Assembly: GCF_037975245.1 (NCBI RefSeq)
Contig: NC_092569.1
Location: forward strand, 17,001,501 to 17,065,500
Length of the DNA stretch: 64,000 bases
Direction: 5' to 3'
Source of the DNA: Apostichopus japonicus
Taxonomy: Eukaryota > Echinodermata > Holothuroidea > Aspidochirotida > Stichopodidae
Within the stretch, counting starts at the first letter, position 1. Each line of letters begins with the position of its first letter. Position numbers and translations under genes: made by a program. Of the stretch, positions 26,217 to 38,854 are shown one piece after another. Under the pieces are notes generated by a model that ran no database searches, had not been told where the DNA came from, and was given only the letters and a program-made list of their open reading frames with translations.

Positions 26217-26643
26217 CAGGGTTTCTCTAACTTTATCCCCTCACAAACCCCATGTGGATATCAGAGTTGTCCACGAACCCCCAACGATTCGACACGATCT
26301 GAGTCATTATTTTACTATAATGCGCATAAAGATCAAGTTCATAGAGTAATATTGTACTGTCATGCGTACACCAACTTCACCAGAGTCATGCGGCCTGTGT
26401 CTGTTTCATAATTCAGTTATTTATCACATGCATGGTACGGTACTTCTATGGCAAAATTTGCGTACGGACCGCGAAAACAGTTGTCAATAGGTACGACTTT
26501 TGTACATTACTAAATTATATCATATATCAGATTTTATTTCAACAAAAAGTACTCTAGTTTGGACTTTCAGAAACGTCTCACAAAATCCGTGGGATGGACT
26601 CACGCGCCCCTGGGGTTCATGCACCCCAGTGAGGGAACCCCTG
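26217..26643. mobile_element. hAT-like non-autonomous element (candidate)
   Basis: The left end CAGGGTTTCTCTAACT and the reverse complement of the right end CAGGGGTTCCCTCACT agree at 13 of 16 bases. CAGGGGTTCCC-type termini are typical of hAT elements. The flanking 8-mers TTCCAGAC and ATCTATAC agree at 5 of 8, a weak target-site duplication. No transposase is encoded. An internal hairpin (TGGGGTTCATGCACCCCA) lies near the right end. Confidence 0.45.
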
Positions 26644-26795
26644 ATCTATACTTATCTTGTTTGTCTGCAGAGATTCTCAAATAGCTCTAACAAAGACCAC
26701 CCAAGATACATCCAGTCATGTAGCCCTGGTTAAAATGTACAATTAAAAATAAACAATTTTGACCTACGATTAGGCTGATTGGCGATTATTAACAG

Positions 26796-26862
26796 GTGAT
26801 TCATATTTGTTTTAGCAAAGTTCTGAATATTTAAAGATTGTTGAGATGTTCAACGTCAGTGT
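26796..26862 (+). pseudogene. Truncated FReD1 exon relic, cut by a MITE
   Basis: Same relic as 4526-4692 (acceptor ACAG, then GTGATTCATATTTG and CAAAGTTCTGAATAT). It is broken after CAACGTCAGTGT, where the inverted-repeat element begins. Confidence 0.7.
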
Positions 26863-27221
26863 AAATAAAATATTCAAGCCACAGGGATCACGTTGATGCC
26901 TTAGTGCAATTTTTACCAAAAATACCATCTACGACTTTTATCTGTACCGGGCCCCAGGCAACAGCCATAAAGGGCCCATGGCCCACACATGATTTGATTA
27001 TGTTAACAAAAAGCAGGATAATTCTTTTAGAGGTGTTGGCCCTGTTGGACATTGCGGTATCCAAAAATACCAATGACTTAATTTGTTACTGTAACAGGGC
27101 CCATGCAGCAACCTCAAAGGCCTAATTGCCCACACAGGAATTAATCATGTGAAAATAGACAAATGGCCCAAAAATTGTACTAAGGCATCAACGTGATCCC
27201 TGTGGCTTGAATATTTTATTT
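26863..27221. mobile_element. MITE with about 52-bp terminal inverted repeats
   Basis: The left terminus (AAATAAAATATTCAAGCCAC...) and right terminus (...GTGGCTTGAATATTTTATTT) are inverted repeats over about 52 bp with one mismatch. The element is 359 bp with no coding capacity. It interrupts sequence that is continuous in duplication copy 1 (near 4590). A target-site duplication is not clear. Confidence 0.85.
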
Positions 27222-27269
27222 CCTTCTCTCAACATGCTGACACAAGTTTTGGACATTCTCATATAAATC

Positions 27270-27272
<3 letters not shown>

Positions 27273-27341
<69 letters not shown>
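27273..27341. repeat. (TA)n microsatellite
   Basis: About 68 bp of pure TA, absent from copy 1. Confidence 0.95.
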
Positions 27342-27344
<3 letters not shown>

Positions 27345-27399
27345 TTGGGCATTAATGAAAAGATATGGCGCGCGCCGATGTGCCAAAATTATAGCATGA

Positions 27400-27615
27400 C
27401 GTCAATATTGTATCTAGCAAGCAATGTTGACATGACCAATGTAGAAGTGGCATGCTGTTACAAGTTTTCGACATGCTGATGTTGAATTTGACATGTCGAT
27501 AGACGTCATGACATATTGGTATTTTGTTTCGACATGTTCATATGGAATTGTAACATGTTGATATCGAATAGGACATATATTATTAACTTGGACATTTCAC
27601 TTCCTTTTTCGACAT
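27400..27615. repeat. Degenerate ~21-bp tandem repeat (GACATG motif)
   Basis: Recurring units such as CGACATGCTGAT, TGACATGTCGAT, CGACATGTTCAT and AACATGTTGAT at roughly 19-22 bp spacing. Not present in copy 1. Confidence 0.6.
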
Positions 27616-27835
27616 TTATGGAACGTTTGGCTCTCCGTAATTTGCCATTGAAACATCTTACACCAAGAATATGCGTTTTCAATGTATTATGTTGCTATAG
27701 TTTGCAATGAAACTAATAATATTTGACGAATCAAGCAACACATACATGAATTTCGTACGAATACCACATTTTATAGAGCACAAGGCTTTTAATACCCAGA
27801 GAGAGAGTTGCATCATGTTCTTGCCAAAAGTATCA

Positions 27836-27914
27836 TAATAATAATAATGATGACGATGACGACGACGACGACCATGACGATGACGATGATGATGATGATG
27901 ATGATGATGATGAC
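27836..27914. repeat. (ATG/ACG)n trinucleotide repeat
   Basis: Runs of AAT, GATGAC, GACGAC and GATGAT. Absent at the matching site of copy 1. Confidence 0.9.
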
Positions 27915-28004
27915 GTCGGGTGGCTTCCAATTCAACATTTTAACATTTGCAATGATAAATTCTTTTTCGATGGGAAAACCGTAGATTGCTCCTTCCTATA
28001 ACCC

Positions 28005-28090
28005 AGTTGGGTATCGAACCAATCATGAACCTCCCAATTGCTAAGCCTCGTTGCTGTACATGCCACCGCTTTTATCCACTCGTCCACAGC
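28005..28090 (-). repeat. tRNA-like SINE head
   Basis: On the minus strand, TGGACGAGTGGATAAAAGCG resembles an A box of a Ser/Leu-type tRNA. GGTTCGATACCC about 55 nt later matches a B box (consensus GGTTCGANTCC). It does not fold as a good tRNA by eye, so a SINE-derived relic is the better reading. Copy 1 has lost most of it. Confidence 0.55.
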
Positions 28091-28099
28091 ACCGGTATA

Positions 28100-30565
28100 C
28101 GATTTTGTGGAATTACTTCAAAATTATGTTAATTCCGTTCTACAAACCGGTGCTTATACAATTCATCATGAAAAACATACGGCTTATTCAAACTAGTTAT
28201 TTACATTAAATCCACGACACTTTACCACATCCACAACCAGGAACATCGCTAAGAATGTGGAAGGCCTGTCGATCCACCTTGCGCTTGGTCATGAAGTAGT
28301 GAAATAGTTATCGAGAATATGTAAAATGATCCATCCAGGTTTCTGACCTGGTAGGTTTTGGCTTGCCCAGTGTGTCGGGAACGAATTTGTAATTTTATAG
28401 CTCATAATGAGACGTTTAGGACAATCGCTGCAATTATAAAATCTAAATCGGTAATCGAAGGTTTATAAACATCATTTTATTTGATATCTGATCATCATTT
28501 TACCCCAAATAGTTGTACCAAACTCGTGGCCAGAAATTATTTTTCTCGGGAGTTTGGGCGACAATGCTGGCTGATTACCGCCCTTGGCTCAGTCTAAGAG
28601 GAGGGATATCCATTCCTCTTCAAAGAAACTCTTGTATAGATAAGAAAGCCTATATGTCGCATAATTTTAACTACTTATGTGTAATACAAGTGTTAATTTT
28701 ACGTGTTTATGTGTTATTAAATGTAGGTCTTTTGGCAAATGTATGAATCTTTTAGGAAGTAGGAGTTGAGGGGATCGGGGAATGGGGGATGGAGGGAGTG
28801 TTTCGACGTTTAATCTCGAAATGTTGAGCCTTTATTACAAAATACTCACGTAAAATTGTGCTAATACAACCTTGCTTAGGCCTAGGTTGAGTGGGCATGG
28901 GGGGGGGGGGGGAGTTTCACCCGTCAAGTGCATGGTGTAATTCTTCCTGGCTAAATACAAAGAGTCATTTTATCCGCACTATTAATGGGAGATTTGGATG
29001 CCCACCCGCCTGCCCCCTCCTCCTCGAAGAACATGTTCCGATATGTCGTCTAAAGCCAGAAGGCCAGGAATTCTAAGAAGATTGTCATACACAAAAAGGT
29101 GCTTGTATCCTTCTACCGTCTGGATGACCTGGTTCATCATTTATATCGGAGGACTGACATTGAGTCGTTCACAGTCTATCTCTTTTGAAGTAGATAGCGA
29201 TTTGATAACATTATGTATTCGTCTCACTTTATGTTATAATATGGTAATTATTTTGTACATAATCGAGGTATTTTCAAAAGTACCACAATATGATTGATTA
29301 AATATAATTTTTCAGGTTTTAGTCTTATATTTTACTATAATGTCGGTTAAGACAGAGCTTGCGGCTCGCTAAAGATTCCGTAAAAGCAGGACGCACCAAA
29401 ACATGTTTACATTACAGTGATCCGACTTACCCCCATCCACTCACCCACGCTTTTGATTTTATGGCTCGTTAATTGTTTTAAGCATCGATATAATAGAATG
29501 CATAAACATTTTAAAATAATTCGACGTCTACCACTCCCCCCCCCCCTGGTTATGATGAAAACATTCTATACTGCACACGAAATTTAAAGGCATTGAAGAC
29601 TCGCCCCGAACAGCGTGCCGATATCTTTAAAAAGTTAACTTTCCGTTGCTTGCAAGTGAAATTTTCTCTTGTCGCTACAAAGTGCAGACAGTAATGAATC
29701 GATACCTTGGTATCTTTAGCTGGACCTGAGATGTCCATCGCTGTATCGTTTGTACACTGTGCTGTGGGTATTGACCGCAGCCGTATGTACTGACTGTACA
29801 CCGGTGTCTACTCAGCACTGTAGCAAGCTGTGTGTGTATTTTCTGGGTTTGTGGTGGTGTCTAACACTTCTGTACACCTCATTCGAAACTATTTCAGATT
29901 ACCGGCATAAGACGTTTCTTTTTGCGCGAGTCTTCATACCCTTTAACTGTGAGGGTTAACGGAGAAGCAACTTTAACTTCCATATTTAATGTTAAAAATA
30001 GAGATGCTAACAAACCCTTCCAATACAATCCAGAAGCCTGGTATGGTAATATTTTGATATACACTGTTGTGTTATCATGGTACAGTGCAATCAAATCTAA
30101 TCTCAAATTAATCTGGAAGTTAAAGTTGCTTCTCCTCTACCACATTATTCAATGGATATTGAGAGCTGGGGATACTTTTTCTTTACCATTCTTTTACGAA
30201 TTGTGTTTGGCACAAAGTCCAGGAACAGAATGTGTGAAACAATAGTTGATATCATAAACACAGAAACAGGATGAGACTGACATAATGACATGGTCGACGA
30301 CCACGGATATTATAATACGATATTGTTTGGCAATATGAAGCTAGGAAGACAAGGTCATCAGACAAAATTTCAAACGTAGAATAATTGATGGTGCACATCT
30401 ATCGAGGTAATTTCATTCATACGCAATGACAGGGATAGACATTTGATTGGGGGCTCTTGTCAGCTGCCCCACCTCCCCCCCCCCTCGCTGGTTACGCTAC
30501 TGTACTTCATTGATATAAACAAAAGAAACCAAATAAATACACTGATATGATCATTTCGTTGAATC
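28100..30565. other. Intergenic part of duplication copy 2
   Basis: Aligns with about 5480-8045. Open frames at 28998-29297 and 29922-30245 are shifted relative to copy 1, so they are not genes. The stretch includes the foldback element at 29961-30135. Confidence 0.6.
29961..30135. mobile_element. Short foldback element with perfect 21-bp inverted repeats
   Basis: Bases 29961-29981 (GGAGAAGCAACTTTAACTTC...) are exactly inverted at 30115-30135, enclosing 133 bp. Copy 1 retains a mutated left arm (near 7350) but has a deletion at the right arm (near 7500). Non-coding; a solo MITE is likely. Confidence 0.55.
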
Positions 30566-30884
30566 ATATTTATTACAGTTGAAGAACAATCAGTTGTGTG
30601 TATGTAAAAAATTGCAGTTCAAGGAATATTCAACAATGTGTCTGAAGATTAATGAATTTTTGTTTGCAGTCTGCGTCTCACATTTGAACAAATAATCTCC
30701 TGTTTACATTTTTCTTGAGATGTTTCAATCCTCGAAGATGATACATCATCTATCGATACTACGAAGGGCTCGTGTCCTCCAAGTGATTTGTTGTTCTCCT
30801 AACGAAAAATATCTTTTCGTTTTACAGCTCATATTTTCCAAATGGTTTTGACAGAAACCATATGATATATTATCCGCCATCGAC

Positions 30885-33800
30885 TCAAGAGGATGGTCGA
30901 ATTTTCATCTCAACAGTTTGGGGGTTGCAGTAATTATAGTCATTAGAAAAGATCCTCTCTCCGTTGCCTCTATTGTAGTCCCCGTTTAGGTTTTCAACAG
31001 TACAAACTGTACGGCAGCTGCTTCCGTATTAGAAATAATGACAATAGTCTCCATAACAATGAGAGCACCAAAGATTCGAGTGCCACCAGCCACTTCTGTG
31101 CTTCTCTGCGCAGTTGAAGGTATCGCATCCGTCATTGTCTCGGTCATGCGTGCTGAATTGTTTTCCTTTGTTATAATAGAAATAATAACCTGCGAAGCAA
31201 AACGGCAAAACGGCACAACAACATTAAGTATCCTGATATATTGCACCCTTTTCTTGGGATATATAATACGTTTTGCAGTATACTGGAAGGGGGGGGGGGG
31301 TGAAGGAGATACACGTTGAGAGAGATTCAGAATTTACATTTAATGGGGTAATTCCGTGATCGTTATATATACTTCTTGTTGCCTATTTATTCTGTATTGC
31401 TCTTTATTTTAATCAGGCTTACTTCTCAAAGGAGATGACGATTGATTTGGAATAAAATTAATGATGTTTAATAACAAATATAGGCATATCTACAGGAAAC
31501 TATTGTCTAATGATATTAAATATTATGATTAATTTAGTAAATATTGTATTTGAATCTGAGAACTGAGAACTCACTGGGCCAACCATTAACTACTTTTTAG
31601 CTATTATGTTCACATTGCAATTTTATCAATATCTAGGGTTGACTTTGTCTTTGAACAACGTGTTTGGCTCTTCTAGGTATAATTTTTTTCACATATCTTA
31701 AAAGAAACATTGTTATGTTAGTAGTGTGTGTTCTCTGCGAGCCCTTGGTATTTAATTTGTCTTAAAGTTGTTCCGTGAAGATATAAGGTCGTGTTTCTCT
31801 TCCAAAATATTTCCTGTTCTTAGACTGATGCTTGCTCATTCAGCATATATTCTTTTTCATCGGCTAGTCAGACTACTTCAATATTTGTAAATGATACCAA
31901 CGGTATCCAGCTGATACGGTGATATAGTAAATATCTAACACTGTACTGTTTATTAAAAGTAACAGATCCAGATGAAACGAGAATTTTGGCAATTGCTCAC
32001 TGGTTCAAATCTCGTTCGAGACAAAACGTTCATTGCTTTTTTATATTAAAACGCCAACACTAGCGAATGTAAAGATAGTTCTTCACATCAGTCGCAACTT
32101 ATTAAGATACTTAAATATGTGTGGAATTTTTTCTTTACTGTTTCTATCTGTTTTGTGTTTTAATTAATGCGTGAACATTATCATATATACCCTCAGAAAT
32201 GGATTATAAACTTGATACAATTTCTTGGTGTGCATGAATTGTTAATGTGGGTGGAGGGGGGGGGGGGGGAAAGGCGGGCGTGCTGGGCGTTACATCAAAC
32301 CCTCTTTGTAAGGGTTTCTGATCCAGTGTATTTAGAGCATATTTTGTAGGTAATATTTAACATACATTTAACAACAAGATGTGTTGAAACAGCGACAAAC
32401 ATTTTCTCATGAAGTTTATTGTGAACATACTAGTAACTTTAATTTGACTTATCATCCAAGGCAAGGCGCAAATATCAAATATGTAACAAACCTGTATTTC
32501 CACTGTGAGATCCCAGTTTATTCATTCTGTACTTGCTGCTTTCAGACTCGATTTGAAATTCTGTATATTCAGCATATTTAGCCGATCCACTAGAAGTAGT
32601 GATGTCAAAGCGAAGCTTGTAGTTTTTCTGGTTCGTCAAGTAATGAAGCTTTTCATTTCCTAGCCATAAGTTCCTGCTGTCACCAAACCCGTCTCTGTAC
32701 TCAGTCCAGTTTTGATAAAAACTCGTAGAGCCGTCGTTACGACGTTGAAACACCTGGAAGGATATCGGGTACGAATAATAAAAGAAATATAATGATGGGA
32801 GTAGTTGAAGCATGCTAACAGACAAATTCAATCTAAGAATACCGCACGACTAAATATATATAGAATAATATATTTCAGTGTGATAAACTTAAGACATTTC
32901 TTTGCGCTGTTTTTTCTGAGGAGGATGGTAATGTAAATGGGTTGTCATCATTTACATCTACTCAAGTGTTTTTAATATACTGAATACATGGTAAACATAA
33001 AGACGTACTTTCATTACCGTTTACAATAGCATTATTCATAAAACAATCACAAAAACATAGTTGAAACATTCATAGTGTTTCAATAAAGACTTACGGTCCA
33101 TCCTCCACCGTTTTCCATTTTACAATTTACGTCGAATGGTAAACCAGGCCATCCAGTAGGCATGATTGTATACACGCCATCTTCCCTTTGTCTAGCGTCA
33201 TACACATCCTGACAGTCTGTATACAAGGGCTCACAAGTTTCACCGTCACCTTCGTACCCCGCATTACAATTACACTGTCGTACTTCATTCTCGACATCAC
33301 ACACAGCATTGGTACTACAGCTGTAGACTGCACAGGTCAGTTGGTTATCGTTACAAGAACACCTTTGCGTGCATTCATCGTTAACGGATGCTTCTCCATT
33401 CTAAAATTAAATTGATGAAAATATAAAAAGACATATATTTCAAATGGTGATTGTGCTTACACTTTGCGTTATCGTAACGTTATTTAACTTAAGTTTTATT
33501 TCTGTTGCGTTTGCATTGTCACTTGATATTGAAATTACTGGTGCAAAATACTCACCGGTACAACCAGGTTGGCCTCTGTTACGAAACACCCACATTCACT
33601 CTTATTGATACAGTCACTCCCTTGCATTACGAAACCAGCTGGACAGGTGCAACCCTCAGTATCCAAGCAGTCACTATTACAACCAGATTGTCCGTTGGGA
33701 TCTTCACATGTTGCTTGGCAAGTACATGTTCCGTAGACCATGTTCGTAGGACATGTAGAGATCAATGTACCTGTCAGTTGGTAAGACCAAAAAAATAATT

Positions 33801-36800
33801 CCAATTTTGACGAGCATGATTGCAATTACCTCTGCCATGAAATACAATCATTTTAAAGTAAAATGGTTAAATAAGAAGAAGTAACGTTGAGAAGATTATG
33901 CAGATTGTAGAAAACGACTTAAATGGTTATAATTGTTAAATAATAAAGTTTTGATTGTATTAACATTAACATTAACGTTTTCTTTTTACTTTTTATTATC
34001 ATTTTGTACTTACGTGCATTACTTTCGAGTGGTCCAATATGTGTAACCTTATATTGCCCCCATTCATCAGTGATACGAAAACCTCTATATATTGTATAGA
34101 AAGAAGCTCCATTTGATAATTCTATATCCACACGAAGTTCGTAGTCTGCTTGGTTCGTCAAATATGACAACTTTTCATTGCCGAGCCAAAATTCGGTTGA
34201 GAGAAAACCAAATCCATCTTCATACTGTGACCAACTCCTATTGAAATTAACAGAACCGCTGTCGCGGCGTTGTATGACCTATAATAGAAAAGAAATATAT
34301 TGCGAACACTATCAACACTTCAATACAACACACAAATATGAAAAGGTCAATTCATTTTGTCCAGTCATGTAACTATTAACAAAGATCGTTTCCGAAAATA
34401 CTACCCCAACCACGACGTTACTGAGTTGAGGATGCGATTGTTGGTAAACCCTACACATTTTCAAGTCATAACACCTATATGCTAACATAAATCTTAATCA
34501 CTCTAAACTATGACATCAGCATTTCCATTTAGACGTACCGTCCATCCTCCTCCGCCAACGTCGTTGTTGCAGTACACCTCAAATGGTTCTTCAAATCCCC
34601 CTGGCTTGATAATGTATACTCCGCTAGAGTTGGACGTAGAACACTGACTTTGAACGTCTCGGCAGTCTTTTGGATATTCAGAACGTTGATAAAAGAAGTA
34701 ATGAGCCACTGTAATAAAGAATTACAAATATTGAAAAATTATATAATATGCATGCTTTGTGTTCAATTTGTAACTAAAACGTGTCAACGTTAACTGATAC
34801 TTGACCGTTAAAGAAAATCCTGCCAAGAAACATGAACACCTAATATCAAATTTGGTAAATATATCATTTCCTGTGTTAGAACACGTTTGCATTCATATAT
34901 TTTCTCTTTCTCTTTTCCCTCTCTCTCTTTTCTAATATTGTTTGGGGGTGGGGCGATATTATTTATATTATAAAACAATTGTCAAAAATTTAAGTTGTAA
35001 AGTTTATCTTACACAGATGCTGTCAATAAAACAGAAACAAAAACAGAAATAAAAACATAAATTTATCTTGGAAATAACGAAACTCACTCATATTGGTTAA
35101 CTACCTGTTTTTTTTTATATCTAGATGAAATGGCAAAACAAAGCAATTAAGGTCAATGGGTAAAATATCTTACTTTGAGTGTCATCTGTAGTTGAAGGTA
35201 AACTTCTCCGATGAACAGTCTATTAATGAGAAGAAAAGTCATCAAAAATATATGTCTAAATGTTCTGTTTATTGATTGTAACTGCTTGTAAAGAACAATT
35301 TCATTTATCAAATAATCATATACAGGTAAATTAAGAATTTTGTTAAACAAATTAAAATGATTAATAATCTGAATGGCTATTCAAAAACATTCTTACCTAC
35401 GCCATGATGTTAGAGAACTTCATCCATTACAGTTATACAATTATTCCATTTTAATTTTGAAATGTGTACCGAACTTTGTGAAATGTGTAAAAAAAAATCA
35501 GAAATGACTGTAAATATTTGCCATAATAAATTGTATATTTGCCATAATAAATTGAATATATGTAAATATATACTATTTTTTTTGAGGGGGGGGGGTGGGG
35601 GACAGTTAGATTGGTTCACTGAACCTTAAATAGAATTCAAACTCAATCGATTTGTGAATTTTTTCTTCTTCATATTTGCACCAGAAATATTTGCAAAGGT
35701 ATTGGCTATACATTCAGGGAACACAGATGAAAATAAAATATATTGTTTGCAAAACTATTTTAGCGATGAAAACTTAATGAAGACTAAAGAATTTCGAATT
35801 TTACTTTGATACATTAACGAAAAATGTGAATGTTTGTATACATTAATTTTCATATAAACAGTCGTCTCATCATATCATTAAGTTCGATATGACATTTGCC
35901 TGTATTTTGTTTATAGAAGTAGTAACTTCAGTAAATGAAGAAAATGTAACAAATCATCTTTATTTGTTATATTTAACATAGCAATTTGGACATCGTCGCA
36001 ATATGTTTAGAGCGGTATATTTTACAATGAAAGTTTTTGTTGTATCGTTTCATTTGTTTGGAGAAATTAAATTAACATAATGATTTTTGTACTAATAAAG
36101 ATCCTTAAATTCCCATTAAAATGAAAATTTCTTACACTATTGACGCAGAGATCGTATGCGGTGCTATCGCAGCGTTGTTAGGGATGATAAATGAAAGACG
36201 ATTGGAATTAAGAAAAGCCTACTTGTGAAAGAAGTAATGTTTTTGCATGCATACTAACGAAGTGACCTTGAGTTAAATGATAACTTGAGCCTATTGTGTA
36301 TAACATATTTGCTAGTGTTTTTAGCGTGATAAAACAAATCAATTATTTCAATGAAAAAAGTATACGACGTTAGTTAATGTGTAAAACAACCACAGCAAAC
36401 AGTTTATGTCTTATGGAATTGAGTATATGAAAAGAAATTAGGAGTTCTATAAACCGTATGTTGTATTTATTAATTAAGACCTTTCTTACACAGTGAAAGT
36501 ACACTATTGGTTGACATTAAAATACGGCACGGTATGAATTTTACAAATTGCATGCGATAGGTTTACACGAGATATTGGCCGATGTAATAAAAAATATGCT
36601 TTAATTTGCAAATACACTAAAAATAATACATGTGAAAGTAATTAGTGATATTCGATATCTAAATATCTGTGTTACAACCTGAGCTAACGTTACATTAAAG
36701 AAAAAGTCCAACGAATTGAGGGTGCAATTGTTGTAAACGTCATAATTTGAAATAAATAAAGTAAATTCCAGGAGTATCAAAATATCGTACTTAAGGGTTT

Positions 36801-38749
36801 TATGATCAAGTTAAAAACTACTTTTTGATAGTTTAAGAAATTAACTCAATATTTGTGCATTAGTCTTAATCGTCATGAGAGACCGGTATTTGGAACTTCT
36901 AAGTACTTTTAAGACAACAAGAAGGACGAAATTGAACGAACGAGATAAACATATATAATTAGTTTAAGCTAAACAACAATTTCAGAGTTCTGACAATTGT
37001 TCAAGTTAAATACAGAATATATTGAAGTGAAGTGTATAGCCATTAAAGTTTACCCATGCAAGTAATTGCATTGAAGCTAATTGCTAAATTCAATTATGCG
37101 AGGCAAAAATGCATTGTTGTCTAAGGTTACTCTCAAAGATTAACCGATGCTGACTAAGAAGAAATGAAATAAAACTAATCGGAAAATATATTAGTAAGTT
37201 ATAATTGCAAGTTCTTAAAACAACCGTTCTTTCTGATTTAAAATTAAGTAATCTAGACCGAAAATAAACCGAAAATAACCTCGTTAAATGACGATGATAG
37301 ACAAACAAGGACAAAGAGAACGAATTTTAATTACAAACTTTATCAGAAAGGGTTATTTGTTATGTCTAAGTTTTCAGCATGTATATTTCCAAAGTTACTA
37401 CATGAAAGTCTATGTTTGTCCAATAACAAACAACGTTATAATTTACAGGTCCGCCTTAAATATTGCAATAACTTTGTTGATACTTTGAGTATGATATGAA
37501 TATATTAACAATAATTTTCCTTATGTTATCAACGCTCAACAATAATTTAAAAACCTATATGACAAAGAGAAAAAGTAATGGAATGGTCAAGAATATTTAC
37601 CAATTTTTTCAATGATACAATAGATTGTGAACAATTAATAACTTTGACTAGTGTAAACGCGTAACGACAAAGACGCCACCTGAACAAAGATTGCAGTGAT
37701 TTTATGTAACAGAAATCGGACTGCAATTATTATTATTACAATATATATATTTGCCTGAATTAAGAACTTTCAAGATAATATTGGATACTTGAATTAATCA
37801 AATTTAAAGTTTTTTTTTTTATTTGAGTACGATTAACTTATACTGTAGTTTGTCAATACTTAGCGTACTAATGTAGTCAAATTGATTTGTTACTAGGCAG
37901 TTATACGTATCTATTTAAAACTTAAAGCGTCTTGATAATAGTTAATGACATTTAGTGAGATCTACGTTGGAACTTCAAAGTTTTACAATGGTTAGAGGAT
38001 AACTGTTTAACTGTCTTAACTGTTTTATTTTATTTTGAAAATATTCACAGTTATGTACCTGACCATAAAGAAAAACATACGAATGTTTTCAGGTTTAGTG
38101 TTATTGCATACATCAGCGACGAATGGAAAATAAATACACTTAGCCAGATATATAGGCCATAACGTGCGATATTAATTGAAAATATGAGAGAAAGTTTATC
38201 AAGGCATTGTAAAATTTGAAATATAACTAAACAGAAAATATAATTTGTTATGCAATTTTTTTTTATAAGTTGCAGTGCAAATTTAAAAACAAAAACCAAA
38301 CTTTACTGTAGGCTGTTGAAGATAGATTATTCTTTTGGAAAGAAGGAATTTATATAGAAGAAGAATTGTTAATCGAAAAAGACATTTAATTTTTTATCAG
38401 TGGCCATATTAAAACTGCATGAGCTACTAAAAACCAGAATGTTGAATTATAAATTGTAAAACAGGTTATCAAGTTATAACAAGTTTTTCTTTTTTTTGTG
38501 GAAAATTTATAATCATGCAAGAAAGAAAGATGTAAAAAAAAAATTCCTAGTAGTTTAATTTTCTACATGACATTTTGTTTAAATTATAACATCTAACAAG
38601 CAACACAGAAACGTGGACGCAAAGATTGATAAGAAATAAGAACAGAAACTGTAAAATGTTTAACTCACCGTTTCTTCCGAGGACGTAAAGGCGATGGTTG
38701 TTATGAAAAAGAATGCAAATACTGCTCGAACTGCCACGGAAAGCTCCAT
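30885..38749 (-). pseudogene. Gene B: paralogue of gene A with a premature stop in the last exon
   Basis: Exons (minus): 38749-38669, 35219-35174, 34708-34539, 34278-34014, 33770-33556, 33400-33095, 32753-32492, 31189-30885. Each has exactly the length of its gene A counterpart, and all splice sites and phases are conserved. In the last exon the Gln codon of the YYFQYGSS motif is TAA (31031-31029), truncating the product to 501 instead of 549 residues. The lost part covers half of the Cys-rich insert, NLNG and the EMKIRP tail, which normally completes the FReD fold. No other disablement is visible, so this is a very young pseudogene, a null allele or a truncated protein. Signal peptide [15 protein letters not shown]. 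Domain order is as in gene A. Confidence 0.85.
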
Positions 38750-38848
38750 ATTTATGAATGTCTTGGTATAATACGAATGACAATTCAAATGAAATGTATC
38801 TCTAGAGGTAAGAAATATTCCTAAAAACAACGGATGACCCGAAGTGCA

Positions 38849-38854
38849 TTTATA
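38849..38854 (-). promoter_or_regulatory. TATA box of gene B
   Basis: TATAAA 100 nt upstream of the ATG at 38749, conserved with A and F. Confidence 0.65.

Noticed and set aside
28005-28090. Functional tRNA gene
   Set aside because: The boxes match, but stem pairing looks poor and the sequence lies in decayed repeat; a SINE relic is more likely.
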